A stretch of DNA of 64,000 nucleotides from positions 233,837 to 297,836 of the forward strand of contig CH003028.1 of the NCBI GenBank assembly GCA_000149265.1, read 5' to 3'. A program made the position numbers and the translations under genes. Source of the DNA: Ciona savignyi. Its lineage: Eukaryota; Chordata; Ascidiacea; Phlebobranchia; Cionidae. Within the stretch, counting starts at the first letter, position 1. Each line of letters begins with the position of its first letter. Shown in pieces: positions 10,329 through 21,491 of the stretch. The notes under the pieces were generated by a model. It saw nothing but the letters and a program-made list of their open reading frames with translations. It was not told the origin of the DNA and ran no database searches.

Positions 10329-10896
10329 ATTACCCAGTTTACCCCGAGGAAAGTTTAACATAGGCTACATGAGCACACATAGATACACTATTATTACGTG
10401 TATGAAAGAGCTGGACAGTAATACTGAAAAAATAATTATAATATCCAAGTTTACCCCGAAAAGGCCTCATATTACAAAAACTTAATCCAATTCTATACAC
10501 AATTACCACGTGTATAAAACAGTCGATCAATTCAAACGACATAAAGAGATAGAAAATTTTAATACGAACTTCTTCGCAAGCATCCAATTTATTCAGTTTT
10601 ACCAGAAATTCTTATAAACTTACCACACGAAAATAGAAATAAAATGTTGTTTTCCTGTAATTTTATTACAGTGGTATATTTTGGTCGTATTCCAGTATAA
10701 TCACTTCCAAAAAAATTAAACAAAGCCGACGCGGTAACCCATAGGCAACCCCTCTTCAACCGATTTCCAGGAAATCCCAAATTAACTGTCCATTAACATT
10801 AATTTTGAGTGTTGAGCTGCTTCATACAAGTGATAATAGGGTATGATATATATGTTTGGGTATGTTGTGTTTTTTTTCTTGGGTAAACTGGATTAT
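10329..10896. mobile_element. Foldback/MITE-like element with long imperfect terminal inverted repeats
   Basis: The left end (ATTACCCAGTTTACCC) is inverted at the right end (GGGTAAACTGGATTAT). Inner blocks such as CACTATTATTACGTGTATGA at 10387 recur inverted at about 10825-10850. The arms are ~90 bp and imperfect. The arm sequence recurs near 38.14-38.23 kb. No transposase is seen. Confidence 0.55.
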
Positions 10897-11360
10897 TTAG
10901 GGTATCATTATGTTTTCCGAATTCATTAAATATATCTTCATTTTTTTTAATGAGAAATAAATATTACCTTTCATTCGTGAGATATCTGCTATCAAATATT
11001 GTCGGCGCCTAAAATGCGTAAACCCGGTTAAATATTTTGTCCAACAGAAATAAAACACGAGAAAAATCAATACGCCCCCTTTGATTTACACTGAGCATAC
11101 ATATAGTGTTAAAAACATTTTATGGAAAAAAAGTTTTGGGCTTGTCACGCGAAAAAACATTTTATACGCTTGTCATGCGATTAAAATGTTTACAAACCCG
11201 TCTGTTATTTTCCGTAGTAGGCGGAAAAATAAAATTAATGTTTTTATTTGTAGACGAGTGTGTCATATGTTATACAAGTTTTAACAGAAAAATAAATTAA
11301 GTATACACACTTTTTAAATCAATTATTTTAGTTTACAGATAAATTTAAAATTATCCAAAC

Positions 11361-14048
11361 ATGGCAGGGTTTCTGCAATCATTAATGGAAGATAGAGGTT
11401 TGGAAAATAATGTGGAACTACTACAACAGGTGAGCATACTTTTAAAAGAGTTATTACTGTAGTTAGTGGCACCAAAACTAAATAACTCTTGGGTTTTTTT
11501 GGTGCCTTCCTGTTTGGCTGTAGTATCTTGCCAGTTTTGTTTTTTGTTAATTGTTAGTAGATTTTCAGTTAACGCCATATTTGTTTTGGTATTGTGGGGT
11601 AAAAGGGGTCTTATGGTTGGGGCTGTGGGGCTTAATTAGCGCCTATGACTAGCACTAGTATGGACCTGAAGCTCCCTGGCCACTGAGACTCCGAAATGAC
11701 TCCAGCCGACTCCGTCACGGAAGGTGATTTTATTCTTGTTCACACACGAGCACAGCAAACATACAACGCTAGTGAATAAGTCGTATGTACAGGTGAAGGC
11801 GATATACACACAGTTCTTGGCTAATTGCCACGTTAAAACGGTTGTCTTGCAGTAATAAATTGATCTCTGCACTTTACTCGTTGAGCGGTAAAATATCAAC
11901 CTCTCAGCGCTAAAGTATAAATCGTACATCTTAAAAGCGTTAAAACTCTCAGTCTTCACAATTTCAGTTTCAACAATAATATTCTGCTTCAGTATTAGTC
12001 GTTATACTGTTAGCAGGCCACAACGATAATAATTATTGGTTGCGCTACGGCGCTAGACGTTTTTGTCTCACAGCGACGAAGTCTGATAACCATGTAAGAG
12101 GAAGTTATTGGGAGTTCTAGAGTTAGTGGCATAGCTTTATCGTGTGGGAAAAATGATAATAAAGTCATATTGTATACAGTACACACTGAAAATTGTTTAA
12201 ACACATATTACACCTTGATTTAAGCGAATTATGCTACATATCGAATTATGCAAAATACATGTCATATATATATATATATATATATGACATGTATTTTTAA
12301 ATTGTTGGTGGTAAACGCTGCAGCGAAAGAAACAAGAATAAAAATTAAATTGTATTAGTTGCCAAGGTCATGAAAATTGGTAAGTATATATATATTTATA
12401 TAAATATATCCATTTTAAGACATTAGACAATGATAAAACTGCATTTTAAATGGTAGGAACTAACATAACTTACTATAATGTGCTACTATCGAATTGTTTG
12501 TGGGGTTTTGCATATATTTGCCTGGTACCTTTGGCGCTAACTCTACTTAGTAATGGCTGTTGCAATCCAAACTCCGACATGGAAGGTTCTTTTATTCTTC
12601 ATTAAATGCAGATACAGAACAACACACACAGTTTAAATAAATTCTGAACTTGGTGTATTTGTTCTGTTTTGAGGCAAGCTTTTGATGCTGTATTTTAAAC
12701 GTCATGAAACAATCACACACATCACATGGCAGGAAACATTATGGCTGGTAAGAATTTTGTCTAAGGCCCGTTTACAGGGCGCTCAAAATTGTGGGAAACA
12801 AAATTTATTTATACACAACAAAAAATTACAACAGAGACATAAATTGATTAATGTTTTTACCCAAATCTTTTCAGGTTAACCAACAAAAAATTACATTAAA
12901 AAAAACCTTAATATTGTTTAGCCGGCCATAGGCAGACTTTACCCAGGGACACCTTATCCACTATTTTCTATCTTAATGTTAATCAGTAAATAAATTTAAG
13001 TATCATATCTTTGACCATTACACACCATGGTGTATACGAATTTAGTGCATTGGTAGTGTTGGGATATATATCATAAAACATATTGGTTTGTTTCTTAAGT
13101 TTTTAATGCTTCATTTGGTGGAATGTATAAGTTGCTGAATATTGTACGTAAGCATTAGTAAGTTACAAAATAGGGTGTGCTTGGAGGATGATGTGTGCAA
13201 AATTTGCAGATCTTGTTATTTTCATGCTATATTATGATTTAGACTGCTATTCACCTGTGTAGTTCTGTTTTTTTTTAATGTCAGTAGGCCTTGAAATATT
13301 GTTTTCATTGACAATTACAACTAAGCAAGAAAAATATATAAAAACGGCAACTAATATTGGTGCATTTAAATTAAATATCTCTTCTTTAATACTTCATTAT
13401 TACTTACTAATTTAAAATACTGTTTTGTATTTCTCATATTATCCCACACTAACACTTTTTACATTTTTAGTTAGCACTTCGAAAGTCAATGGAAGGTGAA
13501 GAAAATGCATCGGTGTATCGAATGCTTACTACTGTAAGAATTGGTAATGAATTGTTCCAACGGGTTACTGGTAAAAGAAAGATAACAGAGTACAAGGTAA
13601 GAATGAAACTACTTCTTATTTAACTAAATTTAGACAATAGCTTTGACTACAGTTTTAGTTTTTACCATGGGTACAGTTTGTAGGCTAGGACTATGGAAAA
13701 AGTTAACTTTTTGTTTAAGTTTTTCCATGAAATGCTACAAGGTTCATTTGACCATTTTTGCCGCTTTTGTTCTGTTAAATTTTATTGTCTATTTATGCTA
13801 AATTTTAATGTGTTAAGTTACTCTGTAACCAATAATGTATTAACTAACTTGGATTAATGCCTCATCACCCACTCCACTACTACATAGTAAATACTGTAAT
13901 GGTCTTTTTTCAGAAACAATGCCTTGCAAATATCATTTCATTCGTCCAAAGCAACCCAAATGCCTCAAATAATGTGTTAAAGAAAGAAGTTGAAAACCAA
14001 ATTGCAATTTTTGCCTACAATGTCTCTCAGATTAGTGTTTTAGGTTGA
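11361..14048 (+). CDS. Unrecognised 109-residue protein, three exons
   Basis: Exons 11361-11429, 13471-13596 and 13914-14048 (stop included) join in phase 0 at both junctions. The splice sites are good: CAG|GTGAGC, TTTTTAG, AAG|GTAAGA and TTTTTTCAG. The product is about 109 aa, mostly helical by composition, with no signal peptide, membrane segment or known motif. It starts MAGFLQSLMEDRG and ends NVSQISVLG. An AG at about 11331 preceded by pyrimidines may be a 5' UTR or trans-splice acceptor. AATAAA at 14523-14528 is a plausible polyadenylation signal. Intron 1 (2 kb) holds repeats. I do not recognise the family. Confidence 0.7.
11580..12680. repeat. Repeat-derived sequence within intron 1
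   Basis: Two diverged direct copies of a segment containing ACTCCGWCAYGGAAGGT and TTTTATTCTT occur near 11695-11740 and 12570-12600. They may be fragments of an LTR or similar element. No ends were defined. Confidence 0.35.
12252..12297. repeat. Perfect 46-bp palindrome with (AT)n core
   Basis: Bases 12252-12274 are the exact reverse complement of 12275-12297. The core is alternating AT, bounded by ATGTC and GACAT arms. It lies in an intron and can form a cruciform or hairpin. Confidence 0.95.
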
Positions 14049-14689
14049 AAATGCTGATCTTGCTTCGTGGATTAGAATATATTCTTGTTGTTGTATGTAC
14101 CAGTGCCCTGTGTAGCTTTGGGCATTTTGTATCATTTTATGTTTACTTTTATTATACCAGTATTTGTATTGAATTATTTACATTACTTTGCATAATCATT
14201 TTTTTAAATATAACATTTCATAGAAAAAAAATAATTGCAGCGAACTCATTTATTTATGCATGGTGTAAGCGTGTAACTCTCATAAAATATTTTATATACT
14301 AGTAGTAACTCCCAATTATTTTAAGTGATATTCATCTTGTCAATTTTTTCAAGTTTTTTCGTGAGTGCATTTGGTAAGTGGTTTTTCGTGAGTGCATTTG
14401 GTACAATCTGACAAAGTGCAAAACCAATTTGTTAAAACATTATGCAATGGCAGAAAAAAATGTCATTGGCATTAATTGTAATGTATATACATTTTACCTT
14501 CTACTCTGTTAAATAATGAACTAATAAACAATATTGACAAGCTTATTTATTGGAATGATTTGGATTTTATTTTAGATGTTAAAAAAAAAATTTGTCAGGT
14601 GGTAAATATAAAGGTGTTAATTTAAATAGGGTATTGGGTATTAAAAAAATAGGTATAACATATTTATACGCATTTGTAAATGTGCAAAA

Positions 14690-14885
14690 TATTAGATAGT
14701 TTTCAAAAGTTTGTCAGATAAGTCTGATGTATTATTGTGACCCCTTTCAACAAAAAGGTTACTGGTTTGAAACTGGTCGGCTGTGTCCTTGGACCAGGCA
14801 CTTAACAAACATTGCCTGAACCCCCAGATTAATGGTTGGAGTCTACCAAATTGAGGGAACGTGTGTATCATATACAACTGTATTG
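14690..14885 (-). repeat. 3' half of a dispersed SINE-like repeat
   Basis: On the minus strand this matches the right half of the family seen at 27274-27565: a TTGGTAGA block, a TTCAGGCAATG block and a CAAGGACACA..CGACCAGTTT block. The last resembles a Pol III B box. Confidence 0.6.
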
Positions 14886-15339
14886 ACCTCGCGGCTTGTG
14901 TAATATTTTTTGCACATTATATTAAGTTATGTTAAAATTGTTGAAGTGGGCGTTTAATGCGCGCACGGCTGTTTCTCCTGTCAATCATTTCCTTTGCGTG
15001 TAAACCGGCTATAATTTAGAACCAACACTTCCTATATAATCCTCCCCACATTACGCCATACGTGGCAAGCTGACGTTTTGTGTTTAACTTTAAACTCATT
15101 CCATTAATTGTCAGAAACGCGTTTTTAAATACGTACCAAAATAAATCGCCTGATAGGAGCGCGCTCCGGACATGTCCAGTCAATCAGTTAAACTGTATGT
15201 GTTTCAATGTATTAATTTATAAGATACAATAAAGAAACCTTCCGAGACGAAGTCTAAAAAGCTGGAACTCTGGTCAGATTCAGTGCAAGATATAGGCACC
15301 CATAAGCAAGATATAGCAACCATAAAAGCATAAGCATGC

Positions 15340-15475
15340 CCCCACACAACACACTGCAATAGCTCCGTAAACCCGACGGTGGGCGCGAGGTGATCTTAAG
15401 ATTGTCCGTATGTTAACCCCTTGGTTTTCCCATTCAGGGGCATAAATATACATGAAACATGAATATCCTATCCTA
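15340..15475 (-). repeat. 5' half of the same dispersed SINE-like repeat
   Basis: On the minus strand it runs from AGGATAGGATATTCATGTTT to GCTATTGCAGTGTGTTGTG. It closely matches 38228-38360. Confidence 0.6.
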
Positions 15476-15645
15476 AGTATTCTGTATTCGGCAAACATGG
15501 AGCTTCAAGTGTAATATTGTCAGGGAGTAAAAATAAAAGTGATAATTGAAATTTCGTTGTTACTAAAGACGTATTAATAATTATATGAAGACCATGTAAA
15601 AAATAGTGTTAATAGTTTATTGTTTTTTTAATGACTAAAAATATG

Positions 15646-15718
15646 CGCCCAACGTGGGGCTCGAACCCACGACCGTTGGATTAAGAGTCCAACGCTCTAC
15701 CGACTGAGCTAGCCGGGC
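15646..15718 (-). tRNA. tRNA-Lys(CTT)
   Basis: 73 nt on the minus strand. Acceptor GCCCGGC pairs with GTTGGGC (two G-U pairs), discriminator G, anticodon loop ACTCTTAA with anticodon CTT, and T arm GTGGGTTCGAGCCCCAC. It decodes AAG. On the minus strand it is followed by a TTTTT terminator at 15636-15640. It starts only 6 nt after tRNA-Leu ends. Confidence 0.97.
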
Positions 15719-15724
15719 GACAAG

Positions 15725-15807
15725 TGACAGGAGCGGGATTCGAACCCGCGCCTCCAGGGGAGACTGCGACCTGAACGCAGCGCCTTAGACCACTCGGCCA
15801 TCCTGCC
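15725..15807 (-). tRNA. tRNA-Leu(CAG), dispersed copy
   Basis: 83 nt, same mature sequence as the array type with a CCC variable-arm loop. Its flanks show no match to the 653-bp unit, so it is a separate locus. No T-run separates it from the tRNA-Lys 6 nt downstream, so the two are probably made as one precursor. Confidence 0.97.
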
Positions 15808-16556
15808 CACGAGTGCTAACTGGCGAAAACCGGTAGGTAAACAGAAGAGCGATGCTATGCGTACGGTAAGAAATGCTTTCTGTGTATTTATTATATTGGC
15901 AAGTTTTTTTACACGGCTATGTATAAATTGGCATACACACACAGACGTATAAAAATAATAGCAGTTCAACGAATACTGGGCTTCATAAATATTTTGCTTG
16001 CAACAAAGTGCGTAATTCGTATTTTCACATTATATAATGTCCATCGTGTAAAGTTAAATAAATTGAATAACTGATATGAATGAAATAAAAGGTCATTTCT
16101 ACATAGCTAGTGAAACATTTGCAATAACATCTATCGTCTATTCACTCAATTGTAAGCACATAGCAGACGATAATTCCACACAATGTTTGTTTTGAAATTA
16201 CTCACTTCAGACAAATATTGTGCAGTGCTATGTTTCAGTTTTAGAGTCTTGCAGCATTAAATAAGTACCGGTTACCATAAAGGTATATTTTTATAAATTG
16301 TTAAAATTGTGTTTTTATGATTTGGCGTGCCTGCATGGAATACTTGACACAAACGACAGGCCTAAAAGGTAAAAATTAAAAAGCAGCTTTTTGTGGACCA
16401 AATACGTAGCATAAAACGCTTTGACACATGCAGTTCTGTAATAGATTGTACCCACAGCCGAATTGAACTCGTAAGTGGCGTATGGCACAGTGCGGCAACT
16501 ACACTATGCAGTGGAGTAATGCAAGGTAGGTTAATCATCAATAAATTGATTGTTGT
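15808..16556. other. Intergenic sequence between the tRNA pair and the GPRC5-like gene
   Basis: No gene was found. It would include the receptor's 3' UTR on the minus strand. Confidence 0.4.
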
Positions 16557-19500
16557 TCAGTAACGACCACGTACTATATCCTCTTCGTGAAGCACTAGCG
16601 AAGGATTAGCCCTTCCACCTGTAGGCGGCCGTACCCTGAGAATTCAACAAGTTAGACAATTTTATATCATTAAAAAGCTCCAGTCTGTTATTTTTACTTT
16701 AATAAGCAGTTATCGTATTCTAGACATCAAGAATAACAAAAAGTTATTTGTATATAAACAAGTATCTACACTTCTTTGTAAGTAGTCGTATATACAACAC
16801 AAAACAATCCAATCATATAAGGGCGTCTAGGAAATCACTGTAATTTCCCGAATACAATAGCTTACCTGTCAACTCTGTAGTTTGTCCCGTTTCGCTTAGT
16901 TGGTACGGGTTTATCGGTTGATAGCGGGCTCATTACCACCACGTTCTGTTGAGCACTTTGCGTGCGAAAGCTTCGCCTTTCCAATTGTTCAACTACAAAC
17001 AGGAATGGATGTAACCAATCAGTTTAATTTAGAAAATAGCGTGTTCAGCAGCGTCTGTTTTTCAATTTTTTTAAAATAAATTGATAATCTAAGGATCAAG
17101 GCCACTGACAACGCAAATACGCTAGTGATTCGCATGACCTGTCAATGATGGCCATTGTGGTTAACCTGTCAATGAACGATTTTAAAGTCGTCTTTTTTTA
17201 GACTAGGCAAATCATACACTTTAAATATAATTATATTCGGGTGGATAATGTGGCGACCGGACTTGCCAAATCAAGTGTAAAGTTACCAAGTCACAAGGCA
17301 AACCAAATGAATTGGCTGTGCACTGTACCGTAGTAAGTTCATTCAAAACATGTTTCCTTGGGGGTATGCATATACACTGGGCAATTTAAATACATTCGAG
17401 TCCTACGTTAGTTGTGCCGTTTTATAAAAACCGGTTTGCCGTGGGCTGCGATGTCGTATAACCAAAACGTCTTAGTAAATAAACAAATCTTTAATTTCGT
17501 GTAATGTAGGCTAAGAGATCATATAAAACACATTTTATTATGTTGTAGGTTTGTTTACTGACCTACATTTTACATACATAATCGCTTATAAAAACTTACG
17601 AGTAACCTAAAATTTTAAACATGATTTTGCTTTTATTGAAACTATTGTTACTTACAAAACTGTGATTTGAGATAAAAGAATACTATGGGAAATGTTATAA
17701 CAAGCCTGCGAATTATGACCAATTGTGGTAATTTAAGACGCAGCACCTGGACCGTACGAACTCGTTACGTGCTCTGTGGATGGAAGCGTCGTTTGCGAAG
17801 TCGCTTTGTCATAAGATCCCCGACTAAGGTCGTGTTGAAATTCATTCATATGCAGGTCGTGGTGCCGAGTGCTGTAGATTTGACGCATCGAGTGTACGAT
17901 CGGACAGAATATCAATAGTATTACCACAAGACCGCATACCACCTGAAAATAGGTTACATAGTATCGTCCATAAACATTTAGGTCAATATAATAAAAGTTT
18001 CGAAACTTTTACTTTCTATTAAAAGTCTTTTTAAAAATGTTAATTTTTTTAAGATTTCACTATCAGCAAAATTGTTCTTTGCCGTGCTATGAGCGTTATT
18101 CTGTTATACCCAAATCGGAAGGTAATCTGTTGATTTCCCATATGATAACACCCCTTGCTTAGATAAAAAATCATTAATCGAATTACCATGAACATTGCTG
18201 TCGTTGGGTCTGACCATTCGGGCTTTCCCAATTTTTCGTTGCCGTAACAAATCATGGTTGCCCATGCGGTTGTCAGAAGAACAAGCAGCACAGATATCGC
18301 CAAACAGCTCATTACATAGCCGTTCAATCTCTGAAAGGGGTTTATGTTTTTTATTGTTTCTGAAAGTTTATTCAAATAAAGAAAATTAATATGAACACGT
18401 CATCTGCCGTTGGTTGCCTACGGCGTATTAAGCCATGCAAAAAACATTGAATTTTCACATAACAAAATTTTTCTAGTGGCTTGTGGAAAGGTGAAACACA
18501 CAACTGGCTTTTAACACTTATTTCTTCATTACGACCTGGCTTTGTGTTCTTTTGTGTCCATCACAGCGGGCATGAGTTTCACGCCGAGCAGTAAAATACA
18601 GCCGGGCCAGCCATAAGCGACATTTATATTATCAAAAGCTTCAATCATAAATAACCAACAACCCATCTATCTGCTTTGCATTTAACTACGACGGCGGTTG
18701 CAAGGTTTAATGTAACTTTAGTTGCAAGGGGGAATTAGATATGCTGTTGTTCGTTCACAATCAATGACGATGATCTCTATAATCGTTTAGAAGTATATAT
18801 CTTTAAAATAATAGGTAGGGTTTGACATTATTATTTGCTAAAATCAATTTATACCTACATCACGCTTTACTTAAAAAAACAAAAAGACTTTGAAAGTGAC
18901 TATACGTTAATAGCTTTTCCTAAGTCTAATGAATATTTCATTTGAAATTGTGTTAAAATGACACATGCTTATTTTATATTATTCATCGATTCGACTTACA
19001 TATGTTAGCTCACAGAGAACACAGTAAATCCAATATAAAAAGTCCCATTAGTAAACAGTATTTTTGACTCTCGTAATTGTTTATGGTAACTTTATTGTGG
19101 TGCTAACGAAACATCAAAAATATCACTGAATTATTGATATGCACGGTTTATATGATTGTTGGTAATTTAATACGCTACCCCAAGTGGCGTTCAGTGTTTA
19201 TATATCTCACCGGTTATTACGTAGTGCTTGCTGTAAAGACAGCACATGAACAATTTCTTTGAAGCTCATAAATACAGACGTTGGGGTGTTCGACTTAAAA
19301 TAAAACAAATAATATATATACTGTACTAAGGAATTCATTGCCCTGGAAAAACATTCAAATGGATGATTACCTTTCGTGTTGTAACATGGTGGTCTTTTTT
19401 GCAGCATGCTACCATGGTACTTATGAAGAAGAGTATCAGCACTAATCCGTTAAAAGATGACGAGTACACTAGGTCGTTCTCGCTCTCTTCGCATCTTCCG

Positions 19501-21446
19501 CTTGATAGAACCGTCGGACGCTTTAAAATGTTCCATTCAGCAAGAATAATTGCTTCCACTAATACGATGCACACGACGGCCATTCCCAGAAAACCGCACC
19601 TATAGTATAACCATAAGTTGGATGGATTGTTATTTGTTATTGAAGGATGCATTGAATGGTAATCCTCATTAAGGACTTTATCAACGGTACTCGAATATTA
19701 TGTATCCATATACAATTTGGGTTATTCGGGATGTGTTGACCCTAATATTGTTTTTTTTTCCATTTTAATACAATATGCTATACTGTTGTAAAATTTGGAA
19801 GCTCAACGTTAAGGGTGGATGGCTTCTGATGTGGAAAAGCATAATAAATTGATGACAAAATAATTTAAAATCAACGTTTAAACTTCATGGAGGTAAAAAT
19901 ACTTAGCTTTTACGTAATTGTCTCGTGGGAAAATTTATAAATTCATACGTAAAGGAAAGGTACGGGCGTAGTTTTGGAAACAAAGAACAAGACGAGCGAG
20001 GTTTTTACTACGGTCTACCAGTCACCCGTTACTCGTCAAGATAGGTCTCGTGATTATGACAAACGAGAATGTTTTACAACTAGCTTTATCAACTCTGTGC
20101 AATCCAAAAATTACCCTTTAGTCTGAGAATTTCCAGGCAACAACTGTGCTGTGTTTTGTGTTAAACTGATAACATTTATTCATTCGCAGCTGTGTTGCGT
20201 TGAAGATATATACCAATTTGTAAATCTTGCATTTGTTATCCAAAATTACTAAAATGTCGCTAGATCGGTGACATTCCATGGAAGATGTGTGTAAGTACAA
20301 TACTGACCTAAATCTTACATGAAACGCATTTGTCGCAGTCATTACGCTGATTTGGTAGTTATATCGACTAGTTGTCTATTGTGGTTAGTGTGGTTAGTCA
20401 CATTATATCGCTCATTCACGTGTACCTGATGTGACTTTAGTGTTATATAGGTCATACCTTAATTCGTCGAGATATGACATTCTCCACGTGCGAGTAATTC
20501 CTACAAAAAGCGGTGCCAGGACCACAACACACGCCATTCCGAATCCGACCCGTCTCAAGCTGCATACGATCGGCGATGGCTTGATAACGAATGCTATCGA
20601 GAACGCGAAGAGCAGGAATGCCCCGAGCAGTACGAAATACAGGAGTGTCGAGTAATGATGACGTTGATGCCTGCGTAAAAATTCGATGGTTAGATGTCGT
20701 TAACTGTGCCGCTATCTTCAATAAAAAAATCGATTTCCTCAAATGAAAGTAAAGTTTTTGGCCATTGTGTACGATATTAACACGACTTAAAATATAAAAG
20801 TTGTTTAGTGGCGTCATTTATATGACATCTTATAAAACAACACTACTGCAGTGCCCTTAATCTTTACTGTAACCTAAACGAAGCTGAAGTGTACACTTGG
20901 TAAATATCAATAAGGACTTAAAGCTATTGGAAAACAATACCAGCATCCATAACTACTCAAGTGCAATTAATCCCGGCTTAATTTCCTCAGGAGGTTAGCG
21001 CACGAGTGGGCCAAAATAAAAGAACCTAATTAGAGGGCCGAAAGCATTTATTAAGCAGACTTAATTGCCGTTCTTTTCAAAATCCGATTTTTAAGAATAC
21101 CGGGATAATTGGATATTTAAAACATCACAAAACCTTATCCTATGCGTCACATCTACCCTTGGGAAATTCAAGGAAAATAGAGTGGTCCTAAAGCTGTAAT
21201 TAATTTCTATAGAGGTATTATTGAAATCAAATCTATCTAAATATACACAACACTACGTTACCTGACGTAGCGCTTTAGATTCACGGAAAAGATGATAGTA
21301 AACACAAAAGTTAACAATAACCCTAGAGCAGCGAAACCGGACACAATAATTCCCCAAAGTGCATCCAGATCGCATAAGTTGGTAAAATCTTCTTTGATAT
21401 TTCCACACCCGTTGATGGTAGGTTTTGCAGTAGATGAATTCGACAT
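16557..21446 (-). CDS. GPRC5/RAIG-like orphan class C G protein-coupled receptor, seven exons
   Basis: Minus-strand exons: 21446-21262, 20670-20458, 19599-19371, 18330-18187, 17942-17747, 16992-16866 and 16635-16557. All six junctions keep phase; total ~390 aa, within the GPRC5 range. Seven membrane segments are visible. TM1 (LWGIIVSGFAALGLLLTFVF) is in exon 1, TM2-3 in exon 2, and TM4-5 in exon 3 (VEAIILAEW resembles the family's VEVIINTEW). Exon 4 has TM6 and the hallmark YGN...W-DPT before TM7, which crosses into exon 5. The N terminus is short, lacking the large ligand-binding domain of other class C receptors, as is usual in GPRC5. The tail is basic and Ser/Thr/Tyr-rich. The start is ATG at 21446; upstream in-frame codons are not ATG. 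An AG at 21492 may be a 5' UTR or trans-splice acceptor. Reading through the exon 5 donor would give a shorter tail ending at 17733. Confidence 0.85.
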
Positions 21447-21491
21447 TTTCTCATATAAGCAATCCAAATACAGCGTCGTTTCTAACTAGCT

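Larger units (their letters stand above)
14049..15645. other. Intergenic region after the 109-aa gene, with repeat fragments
   Basis: Contains the probable 3' UTR to ~14530, a short 27-bp direct duplication near 14357-14402 and two fragments of a dispersed repeat (listed separately). No further coding sequence is supported. Confidence 0.5.
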
